NCBI GenBank assembly: GCA_021186555.1
Contig: JAJKFL010000039.1
Coordinates: 39,081,610 to 39,145,609 of the forward strand
DNA: 64,000 nt
Origin: Reticulitermes speratus
Lineage: Eukaryota; Arthropoda; Insecta; Blattodea; Rhinotermitidae
Reading direction: 5' to 3'
Positions 13,101-22,821 of this stretch are shown here, piece by piece. Position numbers and translations under genes: made by a program. Position 1 is the first letter of the stretch, and each line of letters begins with the position of its first letter. The notes beneath the pieces are model-generated. The model did no database searches and was not told the DNA's origin. It was given only the letters and a program-made list of their open reading frames with translations.

Positions 13101-16100
13101 GTTTGGCAGATAGTGCAGCATCCAGCACAGAGGAGGAAGAAAAACACATTGTCACTACTGATGCTATTAGAAAGAGACTGCCATGCAACAGGAAGAACAG
13201 CATCAGTGGTTCAAAGGTCATTGAGAGGAAGAGAACTAAGAAAACTTTCATCTCACGGACAAAAGTGGAGTCATCAAGTGAGGAGGAAGAGAAATGCAGT
13301 AAAAATTTATGGCAGTCTCCTCGCAGCAGAACTTTGCGGCAGATGGAAAGGGAACTGGCTGATAAGATGTCAGGGAGCGATGATACTGATGAGCTATTGT
13401 TTCCTGTCAAAGCCACTAAGAGTGAACCAAATAAGGCCAATGCTATTTATTCTGACAGTGATTCGGAGCTCTCTGTGAAAGGCGATGCATCAAGTGGTGA
13501 CAGAAATGAAAGTAAATCTCCTTCCAATATTCCAAGTGATTCTCAGCAGCATGTACTACGCACCAAGGCTGCAGTCAAAGAGTTTTCAGCGGGTTTGCAG
13601 TCCAAGGTTAACAAGTCTCCACACAGCAACAACCCAAAGCTCTCAAAGAGCTTGAAGAAAGAAAAGGAGGTGAAACAGGATGACTCAATGGATGATGATT
13701 TTATTAAAGATAAGGAGAATGTTAAATCTTCTAGAAAGAAGGAGTATGATCCCACAGACCTTATTGTTCCACAGAGACAGGCTGCCAAGAAGGCAACAGA
13801 AAGTATACGGTGCTCTCAAGGAAGAACTAAAGAACAAATTCTATTTGAACAAGAGGCTTTTAAAACATCTCCTAACAATGAGGAACCAAAGATGAAACAA
13901 AAGGTGAAGCACAGGACAAAAGACTCCAAAACTCAGAAGGACAGTAAATCTGGTGGTGGTGATGTGTATGACTTTGAAAAAGATAGTAGTGATCCTCAGG
14001 AGATTTTGGCATATGTTCCTCAGAGACAAGCAGCCAAGAAAGCTGCGGCACACATCAAAAGTGGCATGACAAAGCCTGTGGTCGGAGAGACTGATTCAGA
14101 ATCCGTCAAGGCAAAGAAGGACTCGGCAGAGTTAAAGTGCAGAAAGGAACCAGAGGTTTCAAAGAACAAAAAAGAGCAAGAACCTGAAAAGTCCAAGAGC
14201 CCAGCAAAAGTTTCAGACTCCAAATCAAAATTATCTTCAAAGTCGCGTGAAGTTTCGTCATCATCTTCAACATTTAGTTCTTCTGATGTTTCATCATCTT
14301 CAAGTACAGATAGTGATGAGGAAATGGAAGAAAAGCTAAAACCTGGTAGTAAATCCTTCAAGAAAGATGTTAAAGTAGAAAAGAAAGCATCTATTGAGGC
14401 CCTATTCTCTACCCAGAAAGAAAGCAGTGTTGTGTGTGATAAAAAACCGAAACCAGTGCAGGAAAGGAGGAATGTTAACAGGAGTGTTGGAAACTGGCCA
14501 TTTGTTGATAAACTTGATAGACCTTCAGAAAACAGTTCTTCCTGCAGTGATTCAGATGCTGATGATGACAGTGTGTGCACAAAGATACAGCAGAAGAGCC
14601 GTGTCAAACCTGAACAGAAAAGTATTCCCTTTTCTAGATCCAAACCCAAGTTATCAGATACTGAAGAGAGAAAGGGTCCTAATTCAAAATCGGTTGGCAA
14701 GAAATTTAAGAAGGCGCCTGACAAGAAGCTTAAAACTTCCGACGGGCGGCCTGAACTTGAGTTTCAGCCGCCGATTGTTGAAAGAGATGAACCATCACGA
14801 ACAAAAGAGAAACCTGGGAGGGGGCGGAAGCATGAAGCCTACAAGGCATTTGGAACAGGTGAGAAAGATAGGGTCAGAAATGCTGACAGTCAATCAGGAG
14901 ATATACCTGGCCCCAAAAATCGAGATGGTTCCACCCCCTGTGATGATACAGCAAAAAGAGGGCAAGTCACTGCAAACAAACGCATCCGATCGCGTACTCC
15001 GAGAGCTGAGGAGCAGCCGAAGTGGGGCACAGAGAGAGAATCAGATGCAGAGAGAGGAATCCATAAGAAAGATCAATTCAAGCAGCATGAGGCAAGGAAG
15101 AGAAAATCAAATGAGATCGAACAGCCCATGTCTACAAATTTGCACCGTGACACTGTCAGTTTGCCAAGAAGCAGTGATTCAAGTGCAGAAACACCCCTTA
15201 AAGACAGAGTCAAGTCAAATGACCACATGTCATCTTCGACCAAGAAGACTGAAAAGAAATTAGAGGGGGATGGAAAGAAGTCTGGAAGAGTACCACAGGA
15301 GATCACACCTAACAAAGACTCATTGGGTAGTCAGCTTGAGAGGGAAATCATTGAGAGGAAAGCAGAGCGGGAAATACTGGGAAAGAGGACATCAAAAATG
15401 ACCCTAGACAAGCTGTTCTACACAAAGCCTACAGAGAAAGAAGGGAAGCCAGCAGATAAAGAGGAGAAGGTTGCAGAGAAAGAGGAAGACAAGGTGGAGA
15501 AGAAGCAGTCTGGAAAAACACCACAGGAGAAAGACAGCAAGAAAGACTGGCTATCTAAAGATGCAGAAAAGAAGGTGACTGTGAAACAGGAAGCACATGC
15601 AAAAGAAAAGCAAAAATCTGTTGAGGCCAATGTAAAAGTATTATCAGCATTTGATGAAATATCATCTAAGAGAACAGTAAAAGATACAACTGAAAATGAT
15701 GATGCCAGAAAGAGAATTAAAGACCAGAGACTGCAACTGGAGAAGGGTATCTCACCGAAGGCTTCAAAGCATAACTCAGTGATAACATCAAACACAGACA
15801 AAGATTTGAAAGACACTGTGATTAAAAAGGTAGAGAAGCCAGTTGTTGCTGGAATGGAGAAGGGAGAAGATATGCCACAGGATGAAATTAAAAAGCCTTC
15901 AGGTGGACCTGAATCGCGTAGTCTCAGCGATGATGATCTGCCAAAGGACGTGAGAAGAGGGTCTGTGGAATCTGGTGAGGAGGATGACAAGACCAAGAAG
16001 AAAGTGAGGCCTATGCCCAAATGTAAGAAGAAGGCTCTGGGAATCCTAAATGATGCAGATGGTAGTCAAGAAGCACAAAAAGATATTTCAGAACAGAAGG

Positions 16101-19100
16101 CTGAAGTAGGTGGAACTGTTAAACCATCTGCTACGATTCCTGAAGAGATCTGTGTGGCATCGGTAGAGGCAGGTGTGCAGCCTGCAGAACAGCCAAGTAC
16201 AAAGGACATGGTGGCTCCTATCCTGACACCTGAACAGACACAGCAGGAAAGCAAGACAGCTGCAAATACCTCATTCACATTGATGCCGCATCTTGAGAAG
16301 GCATGTACTTTAGACCTAGGTAACGAGTTCCAGGTTCCTGAAAAAGAAACCCTTGAAGCAAAGAAGATCACTTCACGATCATCATCTCTAAATGCCCCCC
16401 ACTATCCACATCGTTCCATATTCTCCCCTCAGCAGCCGTCAAAAGATCCCCCTGTATCTGAACTATTTGACTTTGAAAATGATATTTTGGCTGTGGATGA
16501 GACAGTGAATGATGATGGGTTTACCATCGCTCGTGATTCTGAAGAAATTATGCGAGCACCACCACTGACTTTCTCTTTCAGCAGTGAGTTTCTTTTTAAA
16601 GAAGATTCAAAGGAGGATAGTGCAAGAGAAACACATCTTTTGGTGGAGAAACTAAGGCTGGAATATGCCAAGAAGACTACGAACGTCATTCAGCCTGAAA
16701 CAGCAGAAACATTGCCCCCAGTACCAGATGATGGTCCACTACATTTGGATGAAATTGTTGATGAGAAACCTGATAATCAACTTCAAGTCATAGATACTGG
16801 TGAAACAAACACATGTGAGCCCAAGGATGAGAATTCACATGAAGTAGATACTGAAGTTAAGGTAGATGTTCCTGCAAATGTGGATTGTTCAAGGGACAAC
16901 ACATTGCCTATGCCCGATGTGGAGTCTCATGAACCTCAACATGCAGACGAACAGTTGGACAAGGGTGATGTGCCACCATATGTGGGTGGAGATGCAAATG
17001 GTCCATATGACTACCATGCATGTAACATGCAGCTTGAGGTTTCCAAAGTGTCAATTCCAGGACGTGAAAAGTTAGACCGGAGTAATAGTGCTCAGGCAGA
17101 TGAGCGCTGGGTGCCCCCAAGCATGGACTTTGTGTCACAACAGCCAGACCAGTTACATAGCCTTATGCCCTCACATCACTATGACACAGTCCCACCTATG
17201 CCTCTTGACTGTGCTCCTGTTCCCTCCCCTTACACTGATCTCCGCAATCGAGCCAAGTGGACAGACAGTGAGATGATTCTTGCTAGGCGTTCATCATCAT
17301 CTTCTGCTTCCTCCACCTCGTCGTCATCTCACCGTGAAGAACCTGACCCAAACAAACGTGATGATCTCCACCTTCCTCCTCATACACCAACCAGTGCAGA
17401 TCTTGCTTCATACCAGGGGTTACACCCGCCTCTGCCTCCTTACCTTACAGATGCCCCTCCATATCACCCCTACTCAGAAGCTTCTCCTTTTGTGGGGCCA
17501 GTTGCCCTGTTTCCCCCACCAGCTTGTACTCAGATGCCATATCCATCTCCTAGTGGTATGTATGCCCCTTTTGGTCCCCCTTTTCCTACACCACACTCAC
17601 TATTGGCACCAGTACCAAAACCTCCAGAAGATCCTCCCCATATGCCACCACCATGTGGTGCTGCCTTCACATCATCATCACATAACATGGCACTGACTGC
17701 CGCCATGGTCTCTCCCCCACCCTCCATAGCCACCCCCAATCTTCTTCCTCCTGCACCATCACCTGTAATGCACTCTGATCCCCCACTCACTCCAGCATCT
17801 TTTGTTACATCACAAGAATCCATCCAGCAGTTACCCCTCCCAATTTCTCCAGTAGGAAACAGCAGAGGACCCCCAGAGCATCATCAGTCTTCCCCAGCTG
17901 CACCTCCAGACCTCACTGCACCCTCCTGTGCACCAGCTCCCTCACCTGCCCCCCCAACACCACGACCTCCTCCCCAACCTGTATCACTTTCAGAGCTACC
18001 AACACCCAAAGCAGCATCCACCAGCAGCACTGGTGGGAAGAAGTCACCCACGAAGCCAACACGAACCTCAGCTCGTTTCATCTCTCAGCAAGGCAAATCA
18101 CCAGGCAAGTCACCTGGTAAGTCTCCACGGCAGCAGGATGCAGCATCTGGTAAAGCTCCACCTCAGAGTCGTCTTCGTGAAACCGGTAGTAATAAGCGCA
18201 GTAGTGCCAGTGGCAAAATGGTGAACCGTGTCATGTATAACCAGCCACGAGGTGGGTCACGTAGGGGTCGAGGTCGTGGCAGAGGGCAACACGTACCTCA
18301 CTTCCAAGAGTCGCACTTCAATACTATACACAGTAAACTGGTGGGTACAGTGTATGATCTAGAGTTTGATGATGACTCTCCAAGTGATAGTGTGGAGAAC
18401 TTGCGTGCTATGAGGGAGAGACGACGCTCTACAGATGTACATGAGAGGAAGCTCTCTGAAAACTCATTCCTGTCTCATGACTCTCCTCCCTCACCTAAGT
18501 TCACCAGCCCACTGCACCACATGGCAAACTCCAAGTTGCGTAGCTCTTACAGTGCAGATATTCAGGATCTAAGACCACCTTCACCATTGCCTGGTCTGCA
18601 TTCTTCTACTGAGGAACTGCTGCCTCTGCCATCTCCAATCAACAGCACGACTTCTGACAGATTGGAGCAGTTCCCAGATGTGGTGCAGCCCCTGCTTCCA
18701 GGTCCAGTTGACATGCGCACTTACAGCTCTTCCTATGAACCCACGCCTAGCAACAACCCAGCAGCTTACCATAACCACTTGCTTGGAACGTCATTTACCA
18801 CCTCAACTGCTGAGCAGCATGTTACAGACTTTGTAGAGGATTTGGAGAAGGAACTACACTCAGCTCTCGCTGCCAGAAAACCACCAGAACCACAGAAATT
18901 TACAGAGGAAGTTCCAAAGCAAATGGATGAAGCTGTTATGGGAAGTGCAGCAAATGATGTTTCATCCAACAACAAGGTGTCACTGTCAGATTCACGCAAC
19001 CAACTGAAAGTGAAGATCAAAGGTCCCTTCCTTGATGCAAATTATGCAGCAGCCTCAACTGTACCACCACTGACTCAGCAGCAGCCATTATTGCCAGTGA

Positions 19101-20386
19101 TGCCTGCACTGGATGCAGTTGCAGTCTCCAACATCATTCCTGCAGCTGCCACAGCAGCCTCATCTTCAGGGACTTCCAACCTGCGCCGCATGCGCAAGAA
19201 GGAGCTGCTTCGTCAGTATTGTTCTCAAGATATGAACATGGATGATCCAGCAGGTGGGTCTGTGACTGGACAGGCAATGGCCCCAACTGCTGTGCCTCCT
19301 GTCAATCGAACTGTCATCACCATCCCCAAGGCAGTTGCGTCTATGACTTCAATACCAACACGTGAAGACTACAAGGCTGTTGTGGATGCAAATATGGAAA
19401 AGAAGCGGCGAAAAGAGAAAGCCTTCTCTTCATCTCAGTCAGTTCCTCGAGAACTGAGACATTTGGACCTATCTCTGGAACAAGACGATTTATGTCCTCC
19501 CGAAAGGAGACGGAGTGTTGGGTCAACAGGTAGCAATGCTTCCTCAACTCAGCAGTCTGACATCACAACACCACCCATCAAGCGACGGGGCAGACCACCC
19601 AAGCCTGCTGTGCCTGCATCAGGGCCAATTCTGGTTTTGGCTCCTAAACTAAAAATCAAGATTGGTAACAGTATAATTGGAGCTCCAGAAGCAGAGAGCA
19701 ACATAGAGGAGAAGAAACTGCGAATTCGACCACCAAAGAAGAGACTCACCAGTGTCCAGATGCCAACTGTGGAGGAACTAAAACGGGAGAGTATGAAGTT
19801 CCGTCGTATGATTATGGCCGACTTTGATGAAGCAGAAAAGAAGCAGAGTAAAGTTGTCGCAGGTAAACGTCGCAAACAGAGGCAGTTTGACTCTTCACAA
19901 CATGAAGTGCAGATCATCACAGCAGATGAGAAAGTGTGTGCACCAAAACTCATAATCAGGTTTAACAAACGGAGTACGAATAGTATCAGGAACAGTGGTG
20001 CAAACAGTGCAAGTGGCAATGGATCTACTCCAGTACCACAATTAAGTGAGGGCATTGAGAGCCGGGTTGGTGTCTGTGGCTTTGTCAGTACTAGTGCAGA
20101 TCCTTCTGCTCCCCCCAGCAGTGAAAGTGAGAGCCAGCCTTCTACCATGTCTAGTGTGGCTGCAAACAGTAACAGTGGTGGTGATGGCAAGGGCTCAGAA
20201 CCTCTGAATGTACGGACGTCCAAAGTGACCCCAATTCGTTTAAAACTAGCTCGGTGCCAGGAAGGTTATGTTATGAAAACGCAGCCAAGCCAGGACACTG
20301 CAGCGTCAGGCAGTGTGACACCAAACAGTGCAGAAGGTGGTGATCTTAGTACTCTGCCCGAAAATGAGGTCTGTGAGGTTAGGTGA
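2094..20386 (+). CDS. rno: rhinoceros (JADE-family PHD finger protein), 3' seven exons, 5' end outside window
   Basis: Seven coding exons join in frame with GT-AG introns: 2094-2242, 3818-4105, 5443-5616, 5815-5945, 8473-8593, 10379-10504 and 12590-20386 (stop TGA). They give about 2,927 visible residues. The first exon starts inside a codon (phase 1), so upstream exons with the start and the Epl1-like region lie left of the window. Domains in order are a C4HC3 PHD finger (visible residues ~43-87), an extended C2HC-plus-PHD unit (~95-220), a JADE-type helical segment ending YNYWKLKRK, and a very long low-complexity tail. Family knowledge: JADE proteins scaffold HBO1-type histone acetyltransferase complexes through their PHD fingers in the nucleus, and fly rno restrains EGFR/Ras/MAPK signalling in the eye. 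The long tail separates rno from the much shorter vertebrate JADE1-3. Introns carry many repeats, including a 533-bp tandem duplication. Confidence 0.95.
2887..3023. repeat. Long palindrome (66-nt arms, 5-nt spacer), copy 1
   Basis: The left arm 2887-2952 is the reverse complement of 2958-3023 with one mismatch (G at 2915). The arm sequence, with its AAAGCTAC...GTGTGCATCAGTTGGTCT core, is also found directly downstream of a hammerhead-type motif at 42262. The palindrome therefore looks like two inverted ends of that element. A second copy lies at 3420-3556 in the tandem duplicate. Confidence 0.9.
3420..3556. repeat. Long palindrome, copy 2 (within the tandem duplicate)
   Basis: Same palindrome as at 2887-3023, shifted by 533 bp. 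Here the arms match at the site where copy 1 carries a G, so copy 2 keeps the more symmetric form. Confidence 0.88.
4200..4619. mobile_element. Non-autonomous hAT-type element with 8-bp target duplication
   Basis: The element starts CAGGCCTTCTCAACC and ends GGTTGAGTGGGCCTA, which are imperfect terminal inverted repeats. It is flanked by the direct repeat TGTTAAAC at 4192-4199 and 4620-4627. Eight-bp duplications are typical of hAT elements. No transposase frame is present. A related copy lies at 48092-48885. Confidence 0.8.
5443..5616 (+). CDS. rno: rno exon encoding the second half of the extended PHD domain
   Basis: The exon is 58 codons, phase 0 at both ends, preceded by TTACAG and followed by GTGTGT. 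It reads [11 protein letters not shown], then [21 protein letters not shown], which is the PHD-like zinc finger completing the extended PHD; the final ligands come from the next exon (SYCQKH). The segment [21 protein letters not shown] is characteristic of JADE/Rno proteins. Confidence 0.94.
5815..10504 (+). CDS. rno: rno linker exons: end of extended PHD, basic linker and JADE helical region
   Basis: There are three small exons. Exon 5815-5945 (phase 2 out) starts SYCQKH and continues into a Lys/Glu-rich linker. Exon 8473-8593 (ends before GTGAGT) encodes [12 protein letters not shown] and [11 protein letters not shown]. Exon 10379-10504 (ends before GTCAGT) encodes [11 protein letters not shown] and [12 protein letters not shown]. 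The order and wording match the conserved region downstream of the PHDs in JADE proteins. The donor of the first exon is read as AAA|GTTTGT, because only that choice restores frame (AA + G) with the next exon. The 2.5-kb intron between the first two exons holds a LINE fragment between inverted repeats and a 74-bp tandem array. Confidence 0.9.
6000..6145 (-). repeat. Left inverted arm flanking a LINE fragment
   Basis: This stretch is the imperfect reverse complement of 7337-7500. It includes the block around CATGTTTTGGCTCAAC (opposite GTTGAACCAAAACATG at 7382-7397) and one copy of the 74-bp unit that is tandemly repeated on the right side. Confidence 0.75.
6160..6960 (+). mobile_element. LINE reverse transcriptase C-terminal fragment
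   Basis: The open frame 6387-6824 begins [20 protein letters not shown] and continues through [17 protein letters not shown] to [15 protein letters not shown], a familiar ending of insect jockey/CR1-like LINE ORF2 proteins. The upstream part, including the catalytic reverse transcriptase motifs, is missing or shifted out of frame. The piece sits in an rno intron between inverted repeats. It is a dead fragment. Confidence 0.8.
7337..7443 (+). repeat. Right inverted arm with degenerate hammerhead-like core
   Basis: This is the inverted counterpart of 6039-6144. It contains CCTGATGATGG and ACCAAAACATG, resembling the CTGATGA...GAAAC core seen elsewhere, but the G of GAAA is lost and no TA cleavage site follows. 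It is probably an inactive relic of the same kind of element end. Confidence 0.6.
7419..7796 (+). repeat. Tandem array, 74-bp unit, five copies
   Basis: The unit beginning ACAAAAAGATCTTAGTTGTG recurs at about 7421, 7495, 7569, 7643 and 7717, nearly identical, with one single-base length change. It starts inside the right inverted arm, so the array grew from the end of that element. Because 74 is not a multiple of 3, the overlapping open frames here are artefacts. Confidence 0.93.
8940..9290 (+). mobile_element. RTE-like LINE 3' end (C-terminal ORF fragment)
   Basis: The frame at 8991-9212 reads [20 protein letters not shown] and then [20 protein letters not shown], the recurrent C-terminal signature of an abundant insect RTE-type LINE. 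Related fragments lie at 36265-36400 and 39325-39545. Only the 3' end is present, as expected from 5' truncation. Confidence 0.75.
10140..10335 (+). mobile_element. LINE-associated repeat fragment
   Basis: A short frame gives [20 protein letters not shown] and [12 protein letters not shown]. This is a familiar degenerate peptide from a high-copy insect retroelement tail. It lies in the rno intron just before the exon at 10379 and is not part of the gene. Confidence 0.5.
11497..11656. repeat. Hairpin repeat, GATGGAGGCAGCAGG family
   Basis: ATGTAGTCTGGTAGAAA at the left pairs with TTTTTACCAGACGACAT at the right. Internally AGAGGAACCTGCTACCTC pairs with GGAGGCAGCAGGTTCCTCT. Similar hairpins or halves occur at about 290-415, 2790-2880, 8250-8305, 22010-22095, 41220-41305 and 55301-55421. 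Confidence 0.75.
11757..11855. repeat. TCC/CTC, ATC and TAG simple repeats
   Basis: A composite trinucleotide tract runs TCCTCCTCC, then CATCATCATC, then GGTGGTGG and AGTAGTAGTAG. It is a low-complexity segment in the last rno intron. Confidence 0.7.
12590..20386 (+). CDS. rno: rno terminal exon, 7.8 kb, long disordered tail with AT-hook-like and conserved C-terminal motifs
   Basis: One uninterrupted 2,599-codon frame follows a TACTTTCAG acceptor and begins [14 protein letters not shown], the conserved continuation of the JADE helical region. The open frame extends upstream to 12527, but that part is intronic. Most of the exon is Ser/Lys/Glu-rich. It then becomes Pro/His/Ser-rich at about 17200-18000, has an Arg-Gly stretch (18250-18290, RRGRGRGRG) and an AT-hook-like KRRGRPPKP (19580-19606). 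The C-terminus carries short basic/hydrophobic motifs ([51 protein letters not shown]) that look conserved and may bind partners. No intron is needed to keep the frame. The tail has no recognised catalytic domain. Confidence 0.95.
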   Translation, partial: VRNLCYMVSRREKLSRTFFRMREQTFHKQVAVLSDSSCNLKGKEVAAVIEANHGPSIYDRLYSEPSAEDHSGDFELLLTRIAGVASPKPSTADEKSKTDLNGLVKCSSDKKSSLDNPYKRLYFNGAGRRRSSLYGSMSSGSETDTAAPSRGGRRPSCNVSVRKTQVATRLGLADSAASSTEEEEKHIVTTDAIRKRLPCNRKNSISGSKVIERKRTKKTFISRTKVESSSEEEEKCSKNLWQSPRSRTLRQMERELADKMSGSDDTDELLFPVKATKSEPNKANAIYSDSDSELSVKGDASSGDRNESKSPSNIPSDSQQHVLRTKAAVKEFSAGLQSKVNKSPHSNNPKLSKSLKKEKEVKQDDSMDDDFIKDKENVKSSRKKEYDPTDLIVPQRQAAKKATESIRCSQGRTKEQILFEQEAFKTSPNNEEPKMKQKVKHRTKDSKTQKDSKSGGGDVYDFEKDSSDPQEILAYVPQRQAAKKAAAHIKSGMTKPVVGETDSESVKAKKDSAELKCRKEPEVSKNKKEQEPEKSKSPAKVSDSKSKLSSKSREVSSSSSTFSSSDVSSSSSTDSDEEMEEKLKPGSKSFKKDVKVEKKASIEALFSTQKESSVVCDKKPKPVQERRNVNRSVGNWPFVDKLDRPSENSSSCSDSDADDDSVCTKIQQKSRVKPEQKSIPFSRSKPKLSDTEERKGPNSKSVGKKFKKAPDKKLKTSDGRPELEFQPPIVERDEPSRTKEKPGRGRKHEAYKAFGTGEKDRVRNADSQSGDIPGPKNRDGSTPCDDTAKRGQVTANKRIRSRTPRAEEQPKWGTERESDAERGIHKKDQFKQHEARKRKSNEIEQPMSTNLHRDTVSLPRSSDSSAETPLKDRVKSNDHMSSSTKKTEKKLEGDGKKSGRVPQEITPNKDSLGSQLEREIIERKAEREILGKRTSKMTLDKLFYTKPTEKEGKPADKEEKVAEKEEDKVEKKQSGKTPQEKDSKKDWLSKDAEKKVTVKQEAHAKEKQKSVEANVKVLSAFDEISSKRTVKDTTENDDARKRIKDQRLQLEKGISPKASKHNSVITSNTDKDLKDTVIKKVEKPVVAGMEKGEDMPQDEIKKPSGGPESRSLSDDDLPKDVRRGSVESGEEDDKTKKKVRPMPKCKKKALGILNDADGSQEAQKDISEQKAEVGGTVKPSATIPEEICVASVEAGVQPAEQPSTKDMVAPILTPEQTQQESKTAANTSFTLMPHLEKACTLDLGNEFQVPEKETLEAKKITSRSSSLNAPHYPHRSIFSPQQPSKDPPVSELFDFENDILAVDETVNDDGFTIARDSEEIMRAPPLTFSFSSEFLFKEDSKEDSARETHLLVEKLRLEYAKKTTNVIQPETAETLPPVPDDGPLHLDEIVDEKPDNQLQVIDTGETNTCEPKDENSHEVDTEVKVDVPANVDCSRDNTLPMPDVESHEPQHADEQLDKGDVPPYVGGDANGPYDYHACNMQLEVSKVSIPGREKLDRSNSAQADERWVPPSMDFVSQQPDQLHSLMPSHHYDTVPPMPLDCAPVPSPYTDLRNRAKWTDSEMILARRSSSSSASSTSSSSHREEPDPNKRDDLHLPPHTPTSADLASYQGLHPPLPPYLTDAPPYHPYSEASPFVGPVALFPPPACTQMPYPSPSGMYAPFGPPFPTPHSLLAPVPKPPEDPPHMPPPCGAAFTSSSHNMALTAAMVSPPPSIATPNLLPPAPSPVMHSDPPLTPASFVTSQESIQQLPLPISPVGNSRGPPEHHQSSPAAPPDLTAPSCAPAPSPAPPTPRPPPQPVSLSELPTPKAASTSSTGGKKSPTKPTRTSARFISQQGKSPGKSPGKSPRQQDAASGKAPPQSRLRETGSNKRSSASGKMVNRVMYNQPRGGSRRGRGRGRGQHVPHFQESHFNTIHSKLVGTVYDLEFDDDSPSDSVENLRAMRERRRSTDVHERKLSENSFLSHDSPPSPKFTSPLHHMANSKLRSSYSADIQDLRPPSPLPGLHSSTEELLPLPSPINSTTSDRLEQFPDVVQPLLPGPVDMRTYSSSYEPTPSNNPAAYHNHLLGTSFTTSTAEQHVTDFVEDLEKELHSALAARKPPEPQKFTEEVPKQMDEAVMGSAANDVSSNNKVSLSDSRNQLKVKIKGPFLDANYAAASTVPPLTQQQPLLPVMPALDAVAVSNIIPAAATAASSSGTSNLRRMRKKELLRQYCSQDMNMDDPAGGSVTGQAMAPTAVPPVNRTVITIPKAVASMTSIPTREDYKAVVDANMEKKRRKEKAFSSSQSVPRELRHLDLSLEQDDLCPPERRRSVGSTGSNASSTQQSDITTPPIKRRGRPPKPAVPASGPILVLAPKLKIKIGNSIIGAPEAESNIEEKKLRIRPPKKRLTSVQMPTVEELKRESMKFRRMIMADFDEAEKKQSKVVAGKRRKQRQFDSSQHEVQIITADEKVCAPKLIIRFNKRSTNSIRNSGANSASGNGSTPVPQLSEGIESRVGVCGFVSTSADPSAPPSSESESQPSTMSSVAANSNSGGDGKGSEPLNVRTSKVTPIRLKLARCQEGYVMKTQPSQDTAASGSVTPNSAEGGDLSTLPENEVCEVR

Positions 20387-22816
20387 TGAACGTGGTAACC
20401 TAATGAGTTTATAGTGATCTAACATGCAGCAATCATGTGGGGTATCACCAAGTGATTTCCCTTCCAATGCCAGGTGTGCACGCTCAGAGCGTGCTCAGAC
20501 TTATACAAAGATGACTAGACATAGCTTTTAAAATCAATAGTGTTTTTGCCAAATGTTTTAAATTAAATTTATTATCCGGTTTCGAATTTGTTCTTAGTTC
20601 ACGTTGTTAATCTTTCAATGAGGATGTGTGATCTGGTATTTAACTCTTTTAGACTATCATGTATATTTGCACAGTGTATGTAGCTTAGAAAAATATCTAG
20701 TGTACAAAAGTCAATTACTGGTTCAAGACACGAATTATTATTTTTGTACATATTGTAAGTGTTAACGAAGTGTGTGAATATAGTACTGTATTTGTAAGTT
20801 TATATTTTATTTAAAAGATATGGTTTGCAAAATTTGTTGAAGGAATTTAACAAGTAAAACTTCTAAATCAGTCAGGAAAGTACCCCTTAACAAATGGCTT
20901 GTATGCTATTCATAATTAAGTGACATGTTTGGCTGCTTCAGGATGAAGAAGCTCTGTTAATGGTTGTGACATTGCCACCGTATCTTTTGAAGAAATTTAA
21001 ACATTAATTTTATTGGGTGCATGTATGTATATTGGCTTCACGAAATGCAATTCAGAGTTGCCATTTTGAAAATGAAAGTGTACCTGTCTGCTGACTGAGT
21101 GGAAATATGTTCATAAATTCTTCTTTTAAGTATATATTATACACACACTCTCACACATGTACATATATCTTGCAAAGACCTTGCCAATGAGGCACAGCTG
21201 TATCTAAAATTGTAGCCATGTCCCAGGAGAGTTGGCTGATGTTGAATGATTGGATTCAAGTTTAACTGAGACTGAAATATTTTAGAACTGTTTGCAGGAT
21301 GTCCTGGTAAAGGTTATTTGTACCTCATGTTGCAATAATACTTCATTTCCTGTATGTAAATATATATATATATATATATATACACACTGTGCACTGGAAC
21401 CAGACAGTGGTGTGACAAACATGGTAGCACAAGCCATTTGTTGTTTCTGTCTCTCTGTGTGCACGTAGTACTTTTACATAATGTCAGAAACGTGTTTCAC
21501 AATTTTGCATGTTTTTCGGCATCATTTCTTTTGCCCCCTTGTTTTGTTTTATATTTGTATAAAACCTGACGCCATCTCCTCTCCATTTCCATATCCTTTG
21601 TGTAAGAAAGCATAATCTCTCTCTCCATCTCTTTTATTCAAACTACATTGTACAAAAACATTGATCGTTTTGTACAGAGAATATTTGTTTTTAATTATTT
21701 TTCTCATGATTACAAAGAAGCTATATGTTATTGTAAATAGTGTAAAAGTGATGCTGGTCTTGTAAGATAAGGTGTTGTAATGTGCACATAGCTGCATCGT
21801 CAAATACAAATCTTTTTTTAGAATGAGAATATAATGGTACTGTTTCTTTTTTGTATATTTTATTTTTCACTTGCATACCACAGATTCACATATCCACCCT
21901 GGCATATCATCTTCAGCCATTCAGAAGCTGTAAAGGAACTGATTTAGTTCAGTACAGTTCTCTGTGACTTAATTGAGGTTTTCATGGCAGTGACCATGAA
22001 CATTAGTCTTGTGGGGATGTGACACCGTGTAGTTTGGTGGATAAATATCAGCACTGCGGAATAACTTACCATCTCCACTTGATGATTAGATAAGTAAGCC
22101 AAACGTGTGGGATGACAGTCCAGATGCAGGGAAGGGAAATCATTTTCCTCGTGACTGATTTTCTTTTCAGAGCCAGCCAGGGAATTCCTACTTTGTTACC
22201 GCCATCCCAAACTGTTCTATATGCAGCCTATATATATGTTTTACCATACTATTAATTTAATTTCATTTTTATTTTCTGTTCATTCTTTCTTGCCCACCCT
22301 ATTGCCTTGCTCGTATATTCACTTCCCTGACTGCCCTTTGAATAAAATTGCCCTTGTTATTACCAGCATATCTTAACCATTAGTTCATTCACAGTGCCGG
22401 TCTTCCCTATATCAGAGCCACATTTTGCCATGCTTAGCATACTTTTCTGCTGTGAGATGGTGGCAGCACATTCCTCATAAGTGTCTGTGCCTGTTCACCC
22501 AACCACACAGCAACACATCTCAGAAGATGAGTCTTCACAGTTACTACCTTATCTCATATCTCAGAAGTTTTTGAAGAAGTTAAGTTGTCTACTTTCCTAT
22601 ATTTATGTGCATGAAGGCGTGAGCAAAAATTATAAATACTAAGCAATAAAATTTGATATTTTTCTGTACTATCTACCACTGATAGTTACAACTGTCCCCA
22701 AGCTGTCAGATGCACATTTTGCAGTTTCTTCATGTCCCTGATTTTAGCAAACAAAATTTTCTACATTATTTGGAGGAAAACTGATGATCTGTGTCCTGCA
22801 TAACTGCAATGATCCC
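20387..22816 (+). other. rno 3' UTR and downstream non-coding region
   Basis: AT-rich sequence follows the rno stop. An ATTAAA lies at about 20562 and consensus AATAAA hexamers at 22341 and 22645, so the transcript may end at a near site with a weak signal or run about 2 kb. There is a TA dinucleotide run at about 21359-21382 and a degraded hairpin repeat near 22010-22095. No further gene was recognised. Confidence 0.5.
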
Positions 22817-22821
22817 CTATA

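Noticed and set aside
12796-16020. Several minus-strand frames of 200-234 codons opposite the rno exon
   Set aside because: They are shadows of the Ser/Lys/Glu-rich rno coding sequence and lack independent evidence.
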